DNA of 64,000 nt from Comamonadaceae bacterium 2FH (GTDB lineage Bacteria; Pseudomonadota; Gammaproteobacteria; Burkholderiales; Burkholderiaceae_C). The DNA is taken from NCBI GenBank assembly GCA_005503335.1, contig SCMQ01000018.1, positions 1 to 64,000 of the forward strand. The letters run 5' to 3'. This document shows positions 53,617 through 62,683 of this stretch, one piece after another (position 1 is the first letter of the stretch; each line of letters opens with the position of its first letter). The translations under genes and the position numbers were made by a program. The notes beneath the pieces were generated by a model. The model was not told the origin of the DNA. It saw only the letters and a program-made list of their open reading frames with translations, and ran no database searches.

Positions 53617-54393
53617 ATGGATATCACTTCCAACATGGCGCCCGAGGTCCTGAGTGGCCGCCTGGCCCTCGTCACCGGAGGTGGCCAGGGCAATGGCCGT
53701 GCCATTGCCCGCGGCCTGGCCCGGGCCGGCGCGCGCGTCATCGTGACGGACATCAATGGCGAGACCGCGCAGCAGGTCGCCGCCGAGATTCGCGCGGAAG
53801 GCGGCCAGGCGTGGTCGTTCCGGCTCGACGTTACCTCCGAGGAGGCCTGCAACGCACTGGCCGGGCAGGTCGCGAAGGAGATCGGCGAAGTCGACCTGCT
53901 GGTCAACAACGCAGGCATCATCATCCGCGAGGGCATCGACAGCCCCAAGGCGGCCGCCAATCTGGAGCGGACGCTGGACGTCAACGTGATGGGAACCTTC
54001 CTGCCCACGCAGGCCTGGCTTGCGGCCCTGCGTGCCACCAAGGGCTGCGTGGTCAACGTGGCTTCCATCGCTGCCAGCGCGGGCATCGCCGGCGTGGTGG
54101 GTTACTCGCCCTCCAAGGGGGCCGTCAAGCTGCTGACCCAGACCCTGGCCGCGGACTTGGCCAAGGACGGCATTCGGGTCAACGCCATCGCGCCCGGCGT
54201 GATCGAGACGCCGATGACGACGAGCACCCGCGAGGCCCCCGAGAAGCTGGACAAGTTCATGAGCCGCACGCCGATGGCTCGCGTCGGCCAGGCCGAGGAA
54301 CTGGTAGGCCCCGTGGTCTTCCTGGCCTCGCCGATGGCCTCGTACGTGACGGGCGTGACCCTGCCCGTCGATGGCGGCTTCCTTGCGGCCTGA
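53617..54393 (+). CDS. Short-chain dehydrogenase/reductase
   Basis: 258 residues, classical SDR. Cofactor loop VTGGGQGNGRAIARGL (the third-glycine pattern slightly altered, Gly-Asn-Gly), NNAG (about residue 98), catalytic Ser in NVASIAASAG and YSPSK with Tyr and Lys, then IAPGVIETPM. An acidic residue after strand 2 (TDINGE) favours NAD(H). It begins 25 bases after the flavoprotein gene and probably acts on the same substrate. Confidence 0.87.
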   Translation: MDITSNMAPEVLSGRLALVTGGGQGNGRAIARGLARAGARVIVTDINGETAQQVAAEIRAEGGQAWSFRLDVTSEEACNALAGQVAKEIGEVDLLVNNAGIIIREGIDSPKAAANLERTLDVNVMGTFLPTQAWLAALRATKGCVVNVASIAASAGIAGVVGYSPSKGAVKLLTQTLAADLAKDGIRVNAIAPGVIETPMTTSTREAPEKLDKFMSRTPMARVGQAEELVGPVVFLASPMASYVTGVTLPVDGGFLAA

Positions 54394-54451
54394 GCTAGGC
54401 CATTCTTTCACCCCCGGAGCAAACGCTCGCACAACCCCGAAGGAGACAACC

Positions 54452-55642
54452 ATGAAGATCTCATCCCTGTTCAAGCGCACCATCCTGGCCGCAGGCCTCG
54501 TGGTCGCCTCGCTGGCCCAGGCCCAGGACATCAAGCTCGGCTTCAACGGCGACCTGTCGGCGTCACCGTCCGCGCAAAGCGGCAAGGCCGGTGTGATCGG
54601 CATCCAGGCCGCCATCGACGACATCAACGCCGCCGGCGGGGTGCTGGGCCGCAAGCTGACCCTGGTCATCCGCGACGACCAGTCGCAGCCGCCCAAATCG
54701 ATTCAGAATATGAGCGATCTGATCGACAACGAGAAGGTGGTGGCCGTGTTCGGCCCCACCAACTCGGGCAACGCGCTGGCCTGGAAACACATTCCGAACC
54801 AGAAGAAGGTCGTCTCCATGGGCATGATCGGCTCGGGCACCGACATCACCAAGCCCATGAGCCCCGGGGCCGACAACTACATGTTCCGCGTTTCCATGGT
54901 GGACCGGGAACAGGTCGCCGTCCTCGTGGCTTACGCGGCCAAGATGGGCACGAAGAAGATCGGCCTGATGGGCGAGACCACGGGCTACGGGCAGGGCGGC
55001 CTGAAGGACCTCGAGGACATCACCAAGCTGCATGGGCTCACGCCCTTGGCCACCGAGAAGTTTGGCGTCAGCGACACGGACATGAGCTCGCAGCTGAACA
55101 AGATGAAGGCCGCTGGCGTGGACACCGTTCTGGTGTGGGCCCAGGGCACGCCTATCGGGCAGCTGGTGCGAAGCATGGAGAAGATCAACTACTTCCCCAC
55201 CTTGCTGTCCTCCTGGGCTGCCGACAACATCACCTTCTTCGACGCTGCTGGCAAGAACCTGGCCAGCAAGCCGATCTTCATGCGCACGCTGGTGAATCCC
55301 TCCACCCCGGCGCAGCAGAAGCTCTACGACCGCACGGCCTCCAAACTGGCGGCGCCCAGCGCCTTCCCGTTCGTGATCCACGGCTATGACGCGACGCTGC
55401 TGGTCGCCGCTGCGATCCGCCAGGCTGGCAGCACCGACGGCGACAAAGTCCGCCAGGCCCTGGAGAGCCTCAACGCGCCCGTCGTCGGTGTCAGGAAGAC
55501 CTATGACAAGCCCTTCTCCAAGACCCAGCACGAGGGCCTGACGGCCGCCGACCTGGCCTTTGTGAGGTGGAGCGAAGACAAGCTGGTGCCGCACAGCGAC
55601 AGCATCACCAAGTCGCTGACGGCGGCCGATTTCAAGCGCTGA
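54452..55642 (+). CDS. ABC transporter substrate-binding protein (LivK-type)
   Basis: 396 residues, signal peptide MKISSLFKRTILAAGLVVAS cleaved near AQAQ. Type I periplasmic fold: IQAAIDDINAAGGVLGRKLT, VVAVFGPTNSGNALAW, FRVSMVDREQVAVLVAYAA, INYFPTLLSSWAADN. Branched-chain-amino-acid-type binding proteins in catabolic clusters often bind aromatic or alicyclic acids. ATG 54452 follows AAGGAG. Separated from livH by a stem-loop. Confidence 0.88.
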   Translation: MKISSLFKRTILAAGLVVASLAQAQDIKLGFNGDLSASPSAQSGKAGVIGIQAAIDDINAAGGVLGRKLTLVIRDDQSQPPKSIQNMSDLIDNEKVVAVFGPTNSGNALAWKHIPNQKKVVSMGMIGSGTDITKPMSPGADNYMFRVSMVDREQVAVLVAYAAKMGTKKIGLMGETTGYGQGGLKDLEDITKLHGLTPLATEKFGVSDTDMSSQLNKMKAAGVDTVLVWAQGTPIGQLVRSMEKINYFPTLLSSWAADNITFFDAAGKNLASKPIFMRTLVNPSTPAQQKLYDRTASKLAAPSAFPFVIHGYDATLLVAAAIRQAGSTDGDKVRQALESLNAPVVGVRKTYDKPFSKTQHEGLTAADLAFVRWSEDKLVPHSDSITKSLTAADFKR

Positions 55643-55657
55643 TCGAGTGAGCATTCA

Positions 55658-55691
55658 AGTGCCCCTGGGACGCCCCTGTCCTGCGGGCACT
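55658..55691. repeat. Stem-loop between LivK-type and LivH genes
   Basis: AGTGCCC (55658-55664) and GGGCACT (55685-55691), 7-bp arms around 20 bases. Placed between binding-protein and permease genes as in TRAP system 2. Confidence 0.45.
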
Positions 55692-55706
55692 CGCTGAGGA
55701 AACGTT

Positions 55707-56630
55707 ATGGATACTGCGCTGTTTCAGGCCCTGCTGAGTGGCCTGGCTGTGGGAAGTGCGTACGCGCTGGTGTCGCTGGGCTTCAGCGTCACCTTCACCA
55801 CCACCAAAACCCTGAACTTTTCGCACGGCGAGTTTGTCTCTGCCGGTGCTTTCATCGGCATGAGCGTGCTGTTCCTGGCCATCGGAAAGCCGCTGACATC
55901 GACCTCGTTCGGCGGCGTGCAGCCTGGCGCGCTGACCCAGTTGCTGGCGCTGCTCGCGGCCCTGGGCGTCATGGGGGCGATCGGCTGGCTGCTGTTCGTG
56001 CTGGGTGTCAGGCCTTTTGCGCGCCGCCCCGGCATGGCCTGGGTGATGAGCACCCTGGGCTTCGGCGTCATCCTGCAGAGCGTGGGGCTGGCCATCTGGG
56101 GGCCCAAGCCGGTGGTGGTGCCCAGCCCGGTGGGCGATGAGGTGATCCGCCTGTTCGGCGTCGGCGTACGACCCCAGGAACTGCTGATGTTGGCCGTAGC
56201 CATCGCCGTCATGTTCGCCTTCGACCATGTGATGCGCCGAACCATGGTGGGAAAGGCCATGCGCGCCGTGGCCCAGAACCCCGGTGTCGCCAGCCTCATG
56301 GGCATCAACGTTTCTCTGATGATGATAGGCGCGTTCGTGATCAGCTCCGCCCTGGCGGGCCTGTCCGGCTTCATGCTGGCGCCGATCGCCCAGGCCTCGC
56401 TGTTCATGGGCCTGGCCGTGGGGCTGAAGGGCTTCTCTGCCGCGATGATCGGCGGCCTCTCCAACGCCCGCGGCTGCGTGATCGGCGGCTTCCTGCTCGG
56501 CGTCCTGGAGTCCCTCGTCAACCTCTGGTCGGCGCAATGGCGCGAAGTGGCCATCTTCGCGCTGGTGATCCTGGTGCTGGCATTCAAGCCGAACGGTCTG
56601 TTCGGCAGCAAGATGGTGGAGAAGGTATGA
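55707..56630 (+). CDS. ABC transporter permease LivH-type
   Basis: 307 residues with about 8 membrane helices. LivH signatures: LLSGLAVGSAYALVSLGFSV, TTTKTLNFSHGEFVSAGAF, GKAMRAVAQNPGVASLMGIN, and VGLKGFSAAMIGGLSNARG. The stop overlaps the LivM-LivG start by ATGA. Forms the membrane channel with the LivM domain of the next protein. Confidence 0.88.
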   Translation: MDTALFQALLSGLAVGSAYALVSLGFSVTFTTTKTLNFSHGEFVSAGAFIGMSVLFLAIGKPLTSTSFGGVQPGALTQLLALLAALGVMGAIGWLLFVLGVRPFARRPGMAWVMSTLGFGVILQSVGLAIWGPKPVVVPSPVGDEVIRLFGVGVRPQELLMLAVAIAVMFAFDHVMRRTMVGKAMRAVAQNPGVASLMGINVSLMMIGAFVISSALAGLSGFMLAPIAQASLFMGLAVGLKGFSAAMIGGLSNARGCVIGGFLLGVLESLVNLWSAQWREVAIFALVILVLAFKPNGLFGSKMVEKV

Positions 56631-58414
56631 AGTCCCTCAGACACCCGGCCGGGGTGGTCGGTTTCTCGCTGCTGCTGTGCGCGGTGGTCGGCGCACTGTC
56701 GAACGACTACTACCTGCGCATCGCCTTCATGATGTGCGTCTACTACCTCTGCGCGGCGGGCATGAACGTGCTCGTTGGCTACGCCGGCCAGAAGTCGCTG
56801 GGCCAGGCCGGCCTGTTCGCGGCAGGCGCCTACGCGGTCGCGCTCCTGACCAGCAAGACCGACATGAGCCCCTGGCTGGCTCTGGTGCTCGCGGCGGCGG
56901 TGTCCGGCGTTTGCGGCGTGCTCATCGCTCTGCCCTCGCTGCGCGTCAAGGGGCCTTATCTGGCCATGGTGACGCTGGCCTTCGGTATCGTCGTGGAGAA
57001 ACTGGTGACCGAGTGGACCGACGTCTTCGGAGGTGCCCAGGGCCTGTTCGGCATCCGGCCGCTCACCTGGCAGGGTGTGCCGCTGAACAGCCAGCAATGG
57101 GTCTGGCTGGCCATCGTGCTCTCGGCGTCGACGCACCTGTTGCTGCGCAACCTGGTCAATGGCCGCATCGGCCGTGCCATGCTGTCGCTGCAGGCAGACG
57201 AAATCGCCTCGTCTTCGGTCGGCGTGCGGGTGTACCGCGCCAAGGTCATGGCCTTCGTGGTGGCCGCGGTGACCTGCGGCATCGCCGGCGCCTTGGTGGC
57301 CCAGCAGAACCAGTACATCAATTCCGACTTCATCACCTTCCATCTGTCGATCTTCATCCTGCTGCTGGTGTTGTTCGGCGGTGTGGGATCGATCTACGGG
57401 CCACTGGTCGGTGCGGTGCTGCTCACGGTGATCGATGCCGCCCTGTCGGGCTGGCCGTCGGTCCAGCATTTCGTCTACGGCGCGCTGCTGCTGTTCGCGC
57501 TGTTCGTGATGCCGGGCGGGGTGATGGGGGTGCTCAACCAGTGGTCGGGCCGACGCCGTACCGCAGTTGCGACCGCGCCTGTCCAGCCGTCGGCCGACGT
57601 CAAGCTGATGTTCGCCCAGGGCGGCACGGGGGACCTGCTGACGGTGCAGGGCGTGTCCAAGTCTTACGGCGGCGTCAAACCGGCGCAGGACGTGTCCTTC
57701 AAGCTCCAGCGCGGCCATGTGCACGCCCTGATCGGGCCCAACGGCGCAGGCAAGTCCACGATGATCAACATGCTCACGGGCATCGTGCCTCCGGATGCGG
57801 GTTCGATCCGATTCGCGGGACGTGAACTGGGAGGCCTGCCCGCGCACGAGATCTGCATGCTCGGCATGGGGCGCACATTCCAGAACCTGCGCCTGTTCGG
57901 TGAGCTCTCGGTGCTCGACAACGTCAAGCTAGGACGCCACTCGCGCATGCGCAACGGCTTTCTGAGTTCCCTGGTTGCCTTGCCTCTCGCGCGCAGCGAG
58001 GAGCGGGCCGCCAGCGAGCGCGCACGGGCACTGCTGCAGATGGTCGGCCTGTCGCACCTGGCGGATACCCCGGCCGGCAGCCTGCCTTACGGCCTGCAGC
58101 GGCGCGTGGAGCTGACGCGTGCGCTGGCCACCGACCCGCAGCTGCTGCTGCTGGACGAGCCCGCGGCGGGCTTGAACCCGCACGAGACAGCCGAGTTGGG
58201 CGACCTGCTGCTGCGCATCAGCCGCATGGGCTTGACGATCCTCATGGTCGAGCACCACATGGACCTGGTGATGCGGATTTCCGACCACGTGATCGTGCTC
58301 GACTACGGCATCAAGATCGCCGAGGGCACGCCGGCCGAGGTGCAGGCCAACCCCAGGGTGGTCGAAGCCTACCTGGGCAGCGAAGCGGAGGCCGAAGCAT
58401 CGGTCGCGGCATGA
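56627..58414 (+). CDS. Fused LivM permease - LivG ATPase
   Basis: 595 residues. Residues 1-310 are a LivM permease (CAAGMNVLVGYAGQKSLGQAG, DEIASSSVGVRVYRAKVMAF). From about 335 on is a LivG ATPase: Walker A GPNGAGKST (about 370-378), signature-like LPYGLQRRVELTRAL, Walker B LLLLDEPAAG (about 505), and the LivG C-terminal segment EVQANPRVVEAYLG. The linker SGRRRTAVATAPVQPSADVK joins them. The fusion is in frame without sign of error. Both halves are usually separate genes, though fusions are known in proteobacteria. Confidence 0.9.
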   Translation: MKSLRHPAGVVGFSLLLCAVVGALSNDYYLRIAFMMCVYYLCAAGMNVLVGYAGQKSLGQAGLFAAGAYAVALLTSKTDMSPWLALVLAAAVSGVCGVLIALPSLRVKGPYLAMVTLAFGIVVEKLVTEWTDVFGGAQGLFGIRPLTWQGVPLNSQQWVWLAIVLSASTHLLLRNLVNGRIGRAMLSLQADEIASSSVGVRVYRAKVMAFVVAAVTCGIAGALVAQQNQYINSDFITFHLSIFILLLVLFGGVGSIYGPLVGAVLLTVIDAALSGWPSVQHFVYGALLLFALFVMPGGVMGVLNQWSGRRRTAVATAPVQPSADVKLMFAQGGTGDLLTVQGVSKSYGGVKPAQDVSFKLQRGHVHALIGPNGAGKSTMINMLTGIVPPDAGSIRFAGRELGGLPAHEICMLGMGRTFQNLRLFGELSVLDNVKLGRHSRMRNGFLSSLVALPLARSEERAASERARALLQMVGLSHLADTPAGSLPYGLQRRVELTRALATDPQLLLLDEPAAGLNPHETAELGDLLLRISRMGLTILMVEHHMDLVMRISDHVIVLDYGIKIAEGTPAEVQANPRVVEAYLGSEAEAEASVAA

Positions 58415-58433
58415 ACCCATCACCTGAATTGCC

Positions 58434-59144
58434 ATGCTGAAACTCGAATCTGTGGAAATGGCCTACGGCGCCATCAGGGCGGTCAAGGGCGTCTCGCTGG
58501 AGGTCCGCCCCGGCGAAGTGGTCACCATCATTGGGGCCAACGGGGCCGGCAAGAGCACCCTGCTCAAGGGCATCGTCGGGCTCGAGCCTTTGGCGGCCGG
58601 GCGCCTGTTCATCCATGGCGTGGACTGTACCCATTTGCCCGCGCATAAGCGTGTGGGGGTGGGGGTCGCCTTGTCGCCTGAGGGACGTGGCGTGTTTCCT
58701 GACCAGACGGTGCGCGAAAACCTGCTGCTGGGGGCGTATTCGAAGCGCTCGGACCCACAGCGCGTTGAGGCGTTGATCGCACAGGAGTTCGCCCGCTTTC
58801 CGCGGCTTGCCGAGCGCAGGGACCAGATGGCCGGCACGCTGTCGGGCGGTGAGCAGCAGATGCTCGCGATCTCGCGCGCATTGATGAGCGAGCCCAAGCT
58901 GCTGCTGCTCGACGAGCCTTCGCTGGGCCTGGCGCCGCTGATCATCGCCGAGATCTTCCGGTCCATCCGGGCCTTGCGCGAGTCGGGCCTGACCATATTG
59001 CTCGTGGAGCAGATGGCCAAGCAAGCCTTGGGGGTGGCGGACCGCGCGTATGTGCTTGAGACCGGGGTGATCACCTTGGAGGGTTCGGGTCACCAACTCC
59101 TCCACGATCCCAAAGTCAAGGCCGCCTACCTCGGCTCTCACTGA
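58434..59144 (+). CDS. ABC transporter ATPase LivF-type
   Basis: 236 residues. Walker A GANGAGKST (34-42), signature LSGGEQQMLAISRAL, Walker B LLLLDEPSLGLAP, switch His in LVEQMAKQAL replaced region (Glu-Gln, as in LivF). The second nucleotide-binding subunit, pairing with the LivG domain. 19 bases after the fusion gene. Confidence 0.89.
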   Translation: MLKLESVEMAYGAIRAVKGVSLEVRPGEVVTIIGANGAGKSTLLKGIVGLEPLAAGRLFIHGVDCTHLPAHKRVGVGVALSPEGRGVFPDQTVRENLLLGAYSKRSDPQRVEALIAQEFARFPRLAERRDQMAGTLSGGEQQMLAISRALMSEPKLLLLDEPSLGLAPLIIAEIFRSIRALRESGLTILLVEQMAKQALGVADRAYVLETGVITLEGSGHQLLHDPKVKAAYLGSH

Positions 59145-59183
59145 CTACCGTTTTTGTTGCCCGAATTGAAAGGACATATTCGA

Positions 59184-60143
59184 ATGAGCCAGACCAAGAA
59201 ATTTGCCAGCCAGGCTGACCTGGAGGAGAAGAAGATCAGCTTCAGCCAGATCTCGGAGCACGCCTGGGCCTACACCGCCGAGGGCGACCCGAACACCGGG
59301 ATCATCATCGGTGACGATGCCGTGCTGGTCGCCGACACGCAGGCAACCCCGGCGATGGCCGCGGACGTGATCCGGCGCATCCGCGAGGTGACGGACAAGC
59401 CTATCAAGTATGTCGTCCTGACCCACTATCACGCCGTGCGCGTGCTGGGCGCCAGTGCCTATCAGCCCCAGCAGATCATCGCCAGCCAGGACACCTATGA
59501 CCTGATCGTCGAGCGGGGCGAGCAGGACAAGGCCAGCGAGATCGGGCGCTTTCCGCGCTTGTTCAGCAACGTCGAGACGGTCCCGCCAGGCCTGACCTGG
59601 CCGACCATGACCTTCACCGGAAAGATGACCCTTTGGCTGGGCAAGCTGGAGGTGCAGCTGCTGCAGCTCGGCCGGGGCCACACCAAGGGCGACACCGTGG
59701 TCTGGCTGCCACAGGAGCGCACGCTGCTGTCCGGTGACCTCGTGGAGTTCGACGCGACCCCTTATGCCGGCGACGCCTATTTCAAGGACTGGCCGCAGAC
59801 GCTGGACAAGGTCGCAGCGCTCAAGCCAAACGCCCTCGTTCCCGGACGGGGCGCAGCGCTGACCACAGCCGAAGACGTGGCCAAGGGACTGGCGGGCACT
59901 TGGGAGTTCATCGCCGATGTCTATGCCAGCGTTTCTGCCGGCGCCAAGGCCGGCAAGGACCTGAACAGCGTTTACGCGGAGACGTACGAAAAGCTCAAGC
60001 CCAAGTACGGCCACTGGGTCATTTTTGACCACTGCATGCCCTTCGACGTGACGCGTTGCTACGACGAGGCGACGGAGTTTCCCCATCCGCGGATCTGGAC
60101 CGCAGAGCGCGACCGCCAGATGTGGGAAGCGCTTGAAGGCTGA
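59184..60143 (+). CDS. Metallo-beta-lactamase-fold protein lacking the second metal site
   Basis: 319 residues. The MBL fold is clear (DPNTGIIIGDDAVLVADTQA, QLGRGHTKGDTVVWLP, LLSGDLVEFD). The first-site ligands His81, His83 and His166 and the bridging Asp185 are present. However, the HxHxDH motif reads HYHAVR (81-86), so Asp85 is Val and His86 is Arg, and the late Gly-His-Gly reads PGRG with Arg222. All second-site ligands except the bridging Asp are lost together. ATG 59184 follows AAAGGA. Likely a mononuclear hydrolase or lactonase-like enzyme in this pathway. Confidence 0.82.
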   Translation: MSQTKKFASQADLEEKKISFSQISEHAWAYTAEGDPNTGIIIGDDAVLVADTQATPAMAADVIRRIREVTDKPIKYVVLTHYHAVRVLGASAYQPQQIIASQDTYDLIVERGEQDKASEIGRFPRLFSNVETVPPGLTWPTMTFTGKMTLWLGKLEVQLLQLGRGHTKGDTVVWLPQERTLLSGDLVEFDATPYAGDAYFKDWPQTLDKVAALKPNALVPGRGAALTTAEDVAKGLAGTWEFIADVYASVSAGAKAGKDLNSVYAETYEKLKPKYGHWVIFDHCMPFDVTRCYDEATEFPHPRIWTAERDRQMWEALEG

Positions 60144-60160
60144 TGGTGGAGGGGAATGAC

Positions 60161-60220
60161 ATGCTGATCGAGCGAGTCCATCACGCCGCCTGGATGCACG
60201 ACGGCAGCATGAGCCACTGA
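60161..60220 (+). CDS. 19-residue mini-ORF, possible remnant of a VOC-family gene
   Basis: ATG with GGAGG upstream, 19 codons, ending before FAH. The first residues MLIERVHH resemble the start of some glyoxalase/VOC-family proteins, and the rest (AAWMHDGSMSH) may be the fused end after an internal deletion. Alternatively it is a short leader. Function unknown; evidence is the ribosome site and N-terminal resemblance only. Confidence 0.35.
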   Translation: MLIERVHHAAWMHDGSMSH

Positions 60221-60228
60221 GGCGCGGC

Positions 60229-61500
60229 ATGATCACACTGGACGAGACCCACGCACCGGACCTTCGCAGCTGGGTCGAGGCGGCCAACCGCGTTGGCTGC
60301 GACTTTCCCATCCAGAACCTGCCCTTCGGGCGGTTCCGCCTCGCGGGCGGCGATGATCCCTTCCGCATCGGTGTGGCCATTGGCGACCAGATTCTGGACC
60401 TCAAGGCTGCAGGCCTGATCGATGGGGACGACATGAACGCGCTGATGGCGGCTTCGCCCGCCGAAAGGCGGGCACTGCGCTTGGCGATTTCGCGCGGGCT
60501 GCGCGAGGGGAGCGAGTGTCGGCAGTTGTGGGGGCCGGCGTTGCTGGCGCAGTCTGCGGCCGAGTACGCCGTCCCCTGCCGCATCGGCGACTACACCGAT
60601 TTCTACACCGGCATCCACCACGCCACGACCGTAGGGAAGCTGTTTCGTCCCGACCAGCCGCTGATGCCGAACTACAAGTGGGTGCCGATCGGCTACCACG
60701 GCCGCTCGTCGTCCATAGCCGTGAGTGGCCAGGCCGTGCGCCGGCCGCAGGGGCAGGCCCGGGCGGCCAATGCGCTCGAGCCGAGCTTCGGCCCGTCGAA
60801 GCGGCTGGACTACGAGCTGGAGCTCGGCTATTTCGTCGGTCCCGGCAACGCGCTCGGGATCCCCATTGCCATCGAGGCGGCCGAGGATCATTTGTTCGGG
60901 ATCTGCCTGCTCAACGACTGGTCCGCGCGCGACCTGCAGGCCTGGGAGTACCAGCCGCTGGGCCCGTTCCTCTCCAAGAACTTCGCGACCACGCTCTCGC
61001 CGTGGATCGTGACCATGGAGGCGCTGGCGCCGTTTCGCGCGCGATTCGAACGGCCCGCCGGCGATCCACAACCGCTGGCTTACCTGGATTCCCCGTTCAA
61101 CCGCGATGGCGGTGCGCTGGACGTCACGCTGGAGGTCTGGCTGCAGACCGCAGCCATGCGTGCGGCCGAAGCGGAGCCTGTGCGTCTGACGAAGGTGAAC
61201 GTGCAGCAGGCCGCTTACTGGACCGCCGCGCAGCTGCTGGCCCACCATACCGTCAACGGCTGCAACCTGCAGCCGGGCGACCTGCTCGGCTCGGGCACGC
61301 TGTCGGGCCCGGAGCCAGGGCGAGCGGGATCCATGCTCGAACTCACTCTGGGAGGTAAGCACCCGCTGGACCTGGGTAGCGGCGAGATTCGCAGCTTTCT
61401 CGAGGACGGAGATACGGTGATCCTGCGCGGCTATTGCCAGCGGGACGGGGTCGCCCGAATTGGATTCGGCGAGGCCTCGGGTACGGTCGTGGCCCGGTGA
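60229..61500 (+). CDS. Fumarylacetoacetase
   Basis: 423 residues, the length of FahA. N-terminal SH3-like domain with CDFPIQNLPFGRFRL, then the catalytic core DFYTGIHHATTVGKLFRPD, PNYKWVPIGYHGRSSSI, ELELGYFVGPGNALG with metal-ligand acids, and LLNDWSARDLQAWEYQPLGP. It hydrolyses fumarylacetoacetate or a similar 3,5-dioxo acid. No homogentisate dioxygenase or maleylacetoacetate isomerase is in the window, so this copy may serve the ring-cleavage product of the IclR cluster. Confidence 0.9.
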   Translation: MITLDETHAPDLRSWVEAANRVGCDFPIQNLPFGRFRLAGGDDPFRIGVAIGDQILDLKAAGLIDGDDMNALMAASPAERRALRLAISRGLREGSECRQLWGPALLAQSAAEYAVPCRIGDYTDFYTGIHHATTVGKLFRPDQPLMPNYKWVPIGYHGRSSSIAVSGQAVRRPQGQARAANALEPSFGPSKRLDYELELGYFVGPGNALGIPIAIEAAEDHLFGICLLNDWSARDLQAWEYQPLGPFLSKNFATTLSPWIVTMEALAPFRARFERPAGDPQPLAYLDSPFNRDGGALDVTLEVWLQTAAMRAAEAEPVRLTKVNVQQAAYWTAAQLLAHHTVNGCNLQPGDLLGSGTLSGPEPGRAGSMLELTLGGKHPLDLGSGEIRSFLEDGDTVILRGYCQRDGVARIGFGEASGTVVAR

Positions 61501-61520
61501 CGGCCGGCGGGTTCTGAGCG

Positions 61521-62678
61521 ATGTCGTCCATGCTCTGGCTCCTTGGCGCATGCGCATTTACGAGTATGGCGTCCATGCGTGTGTGCGACTCGCTGCTCCC
61601 CGCGCTGGCATCCGAATTTTCCGCCGCGCTGGGCAAGACCACGGGTGTGATTTCGGGATTCACCCTCGCATACGGGGTGCTCCAGCTCTTCTATGGGCCG
61701 CTGGGAGACCGCTACGGCAAGTTGCGCGTCATAGGCGTAGCCACCCTTTCATGCACCGTAGGAAACCTGGCCGCGGCGATATCGCCCAGTCTTGACTGGC
61801 TCGTGGCAAGTCGCGTGCTGTCCGGAGCCACGGCGGCCGGGATCATCCCGCTGACCATGGCCTGGATCGGCGACAGCGTTGCTTATGAAGACAGGCAGGC
61901 CGTGCTCGCCCAACTCCTGGGTGCGACGGTATTTGGAATGATCAGCGGCCAATGGCTGGGTGGCCTCCTGGGCGGGATGGTCGGGTGGCGTGCGGGCTTC
62001 GCGGTGCTTGCCGCTCTCTTTCTCGTGAGCGGCTGGACGCTTCTTGCCCGAAGCCGCAAGTTGGCCGCATCGCAGCCGTCCGCGCCTCACCGCATCGGCC
62101 ACCTCACCGCCCGTGTCCTCAGCCTGCCGTGGCCCCGCAGAGTGCTGGGCATCACCCTGCTCGAAGGCCTGTTCGCGTTCGGCGCCTTGGCATTCATTCC
62201 CACCTACCTGCAAATGCGTTTCGGCTTGGAAATGGCTACTGCTGGGGCGCTTGCCGCCCTGTATGGCGTGGGCGGGCTGGTCTACAGCGCGTGCGCACGA
62301 AACCTGGTCCGCAGGCTCGGCGAGTCGGGCCTGGCCAGACTCGGTGGTGTCGCTCTGGGCACCGCTTTAGCCAGCCTTGCATGCTTGCCGTCCTGGATCT
62401 GGGCTGGACCGGCATGCCTGGTCGCGGGATTCGGCTTCTATGCGCTGCACAACACCTTGCAGACGAACGCCACCCAGATGGCGCCGCAGGCGCGTGGCAC
62501 TGCGGTTGCACTCTTCGCCTGCACCCTTTTCCTCGGGCAGACGACAGGGGTGCTGGCGGCGGCATCGGTCGTCGAGCATTTCGATGCGTCCTTCGTATTC
62601 GCCGGGTCGGCGCTCGGCCTCTTGCTCGTGGGTGCGACATGGGCGGCGCTGATTAAACCTCACCAGAAGACGGTCTGA
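61521..62678 (+). CDS. MFS transporter
   Basis: 385 residues, about 12 membrane helices. The loop 2-3 motif GPLGDRYGKLRVIGVATLS and AWIGDSVAYEDRQAVLAQLLG are typical of drug/metabolite MFS permeases. Direction and substrate are unknown; its place after fumarylacetoacetase suggests export or uptake linked to the pathway. Start MSSMLWLLG is 20 bases after the FAH stop; there is no clear signal. Confidence 0.83.
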   Translation: MSSMLWLLGACAFTSMASMRVCDSLLPALASEFSAALGKTTGVISGFTLAYGVLQLFYGPLGDRYGKLRVIGVATLSCTVGNLAAAISPSLDWLVASRVLSGATAAGIIPLTMAWIGDSVAYEDRQAVLAQLLGATVFGMISGQWLGGLLGGMVGWRAGFAVLAALFLVSGWTLLARSRKLAASQPSAPHRIGHLTARVLSLPWPRRVLGITLLEGLFAFGALAFIPTYLQMRFGLEMATAGALAALYGVGGLVYSACARNLVRRLGESGLARLGGVALGTALASLACLPSWIWAGPACLVAGFGFYALHNTLQTNATQMAPQARGTAVALFACTLFLGQTTGVLAAASVVEHFDASFVFAGSALGLLLVGATWAALIKPHQKTV

Positions 62679-62683
62679 CCGCC

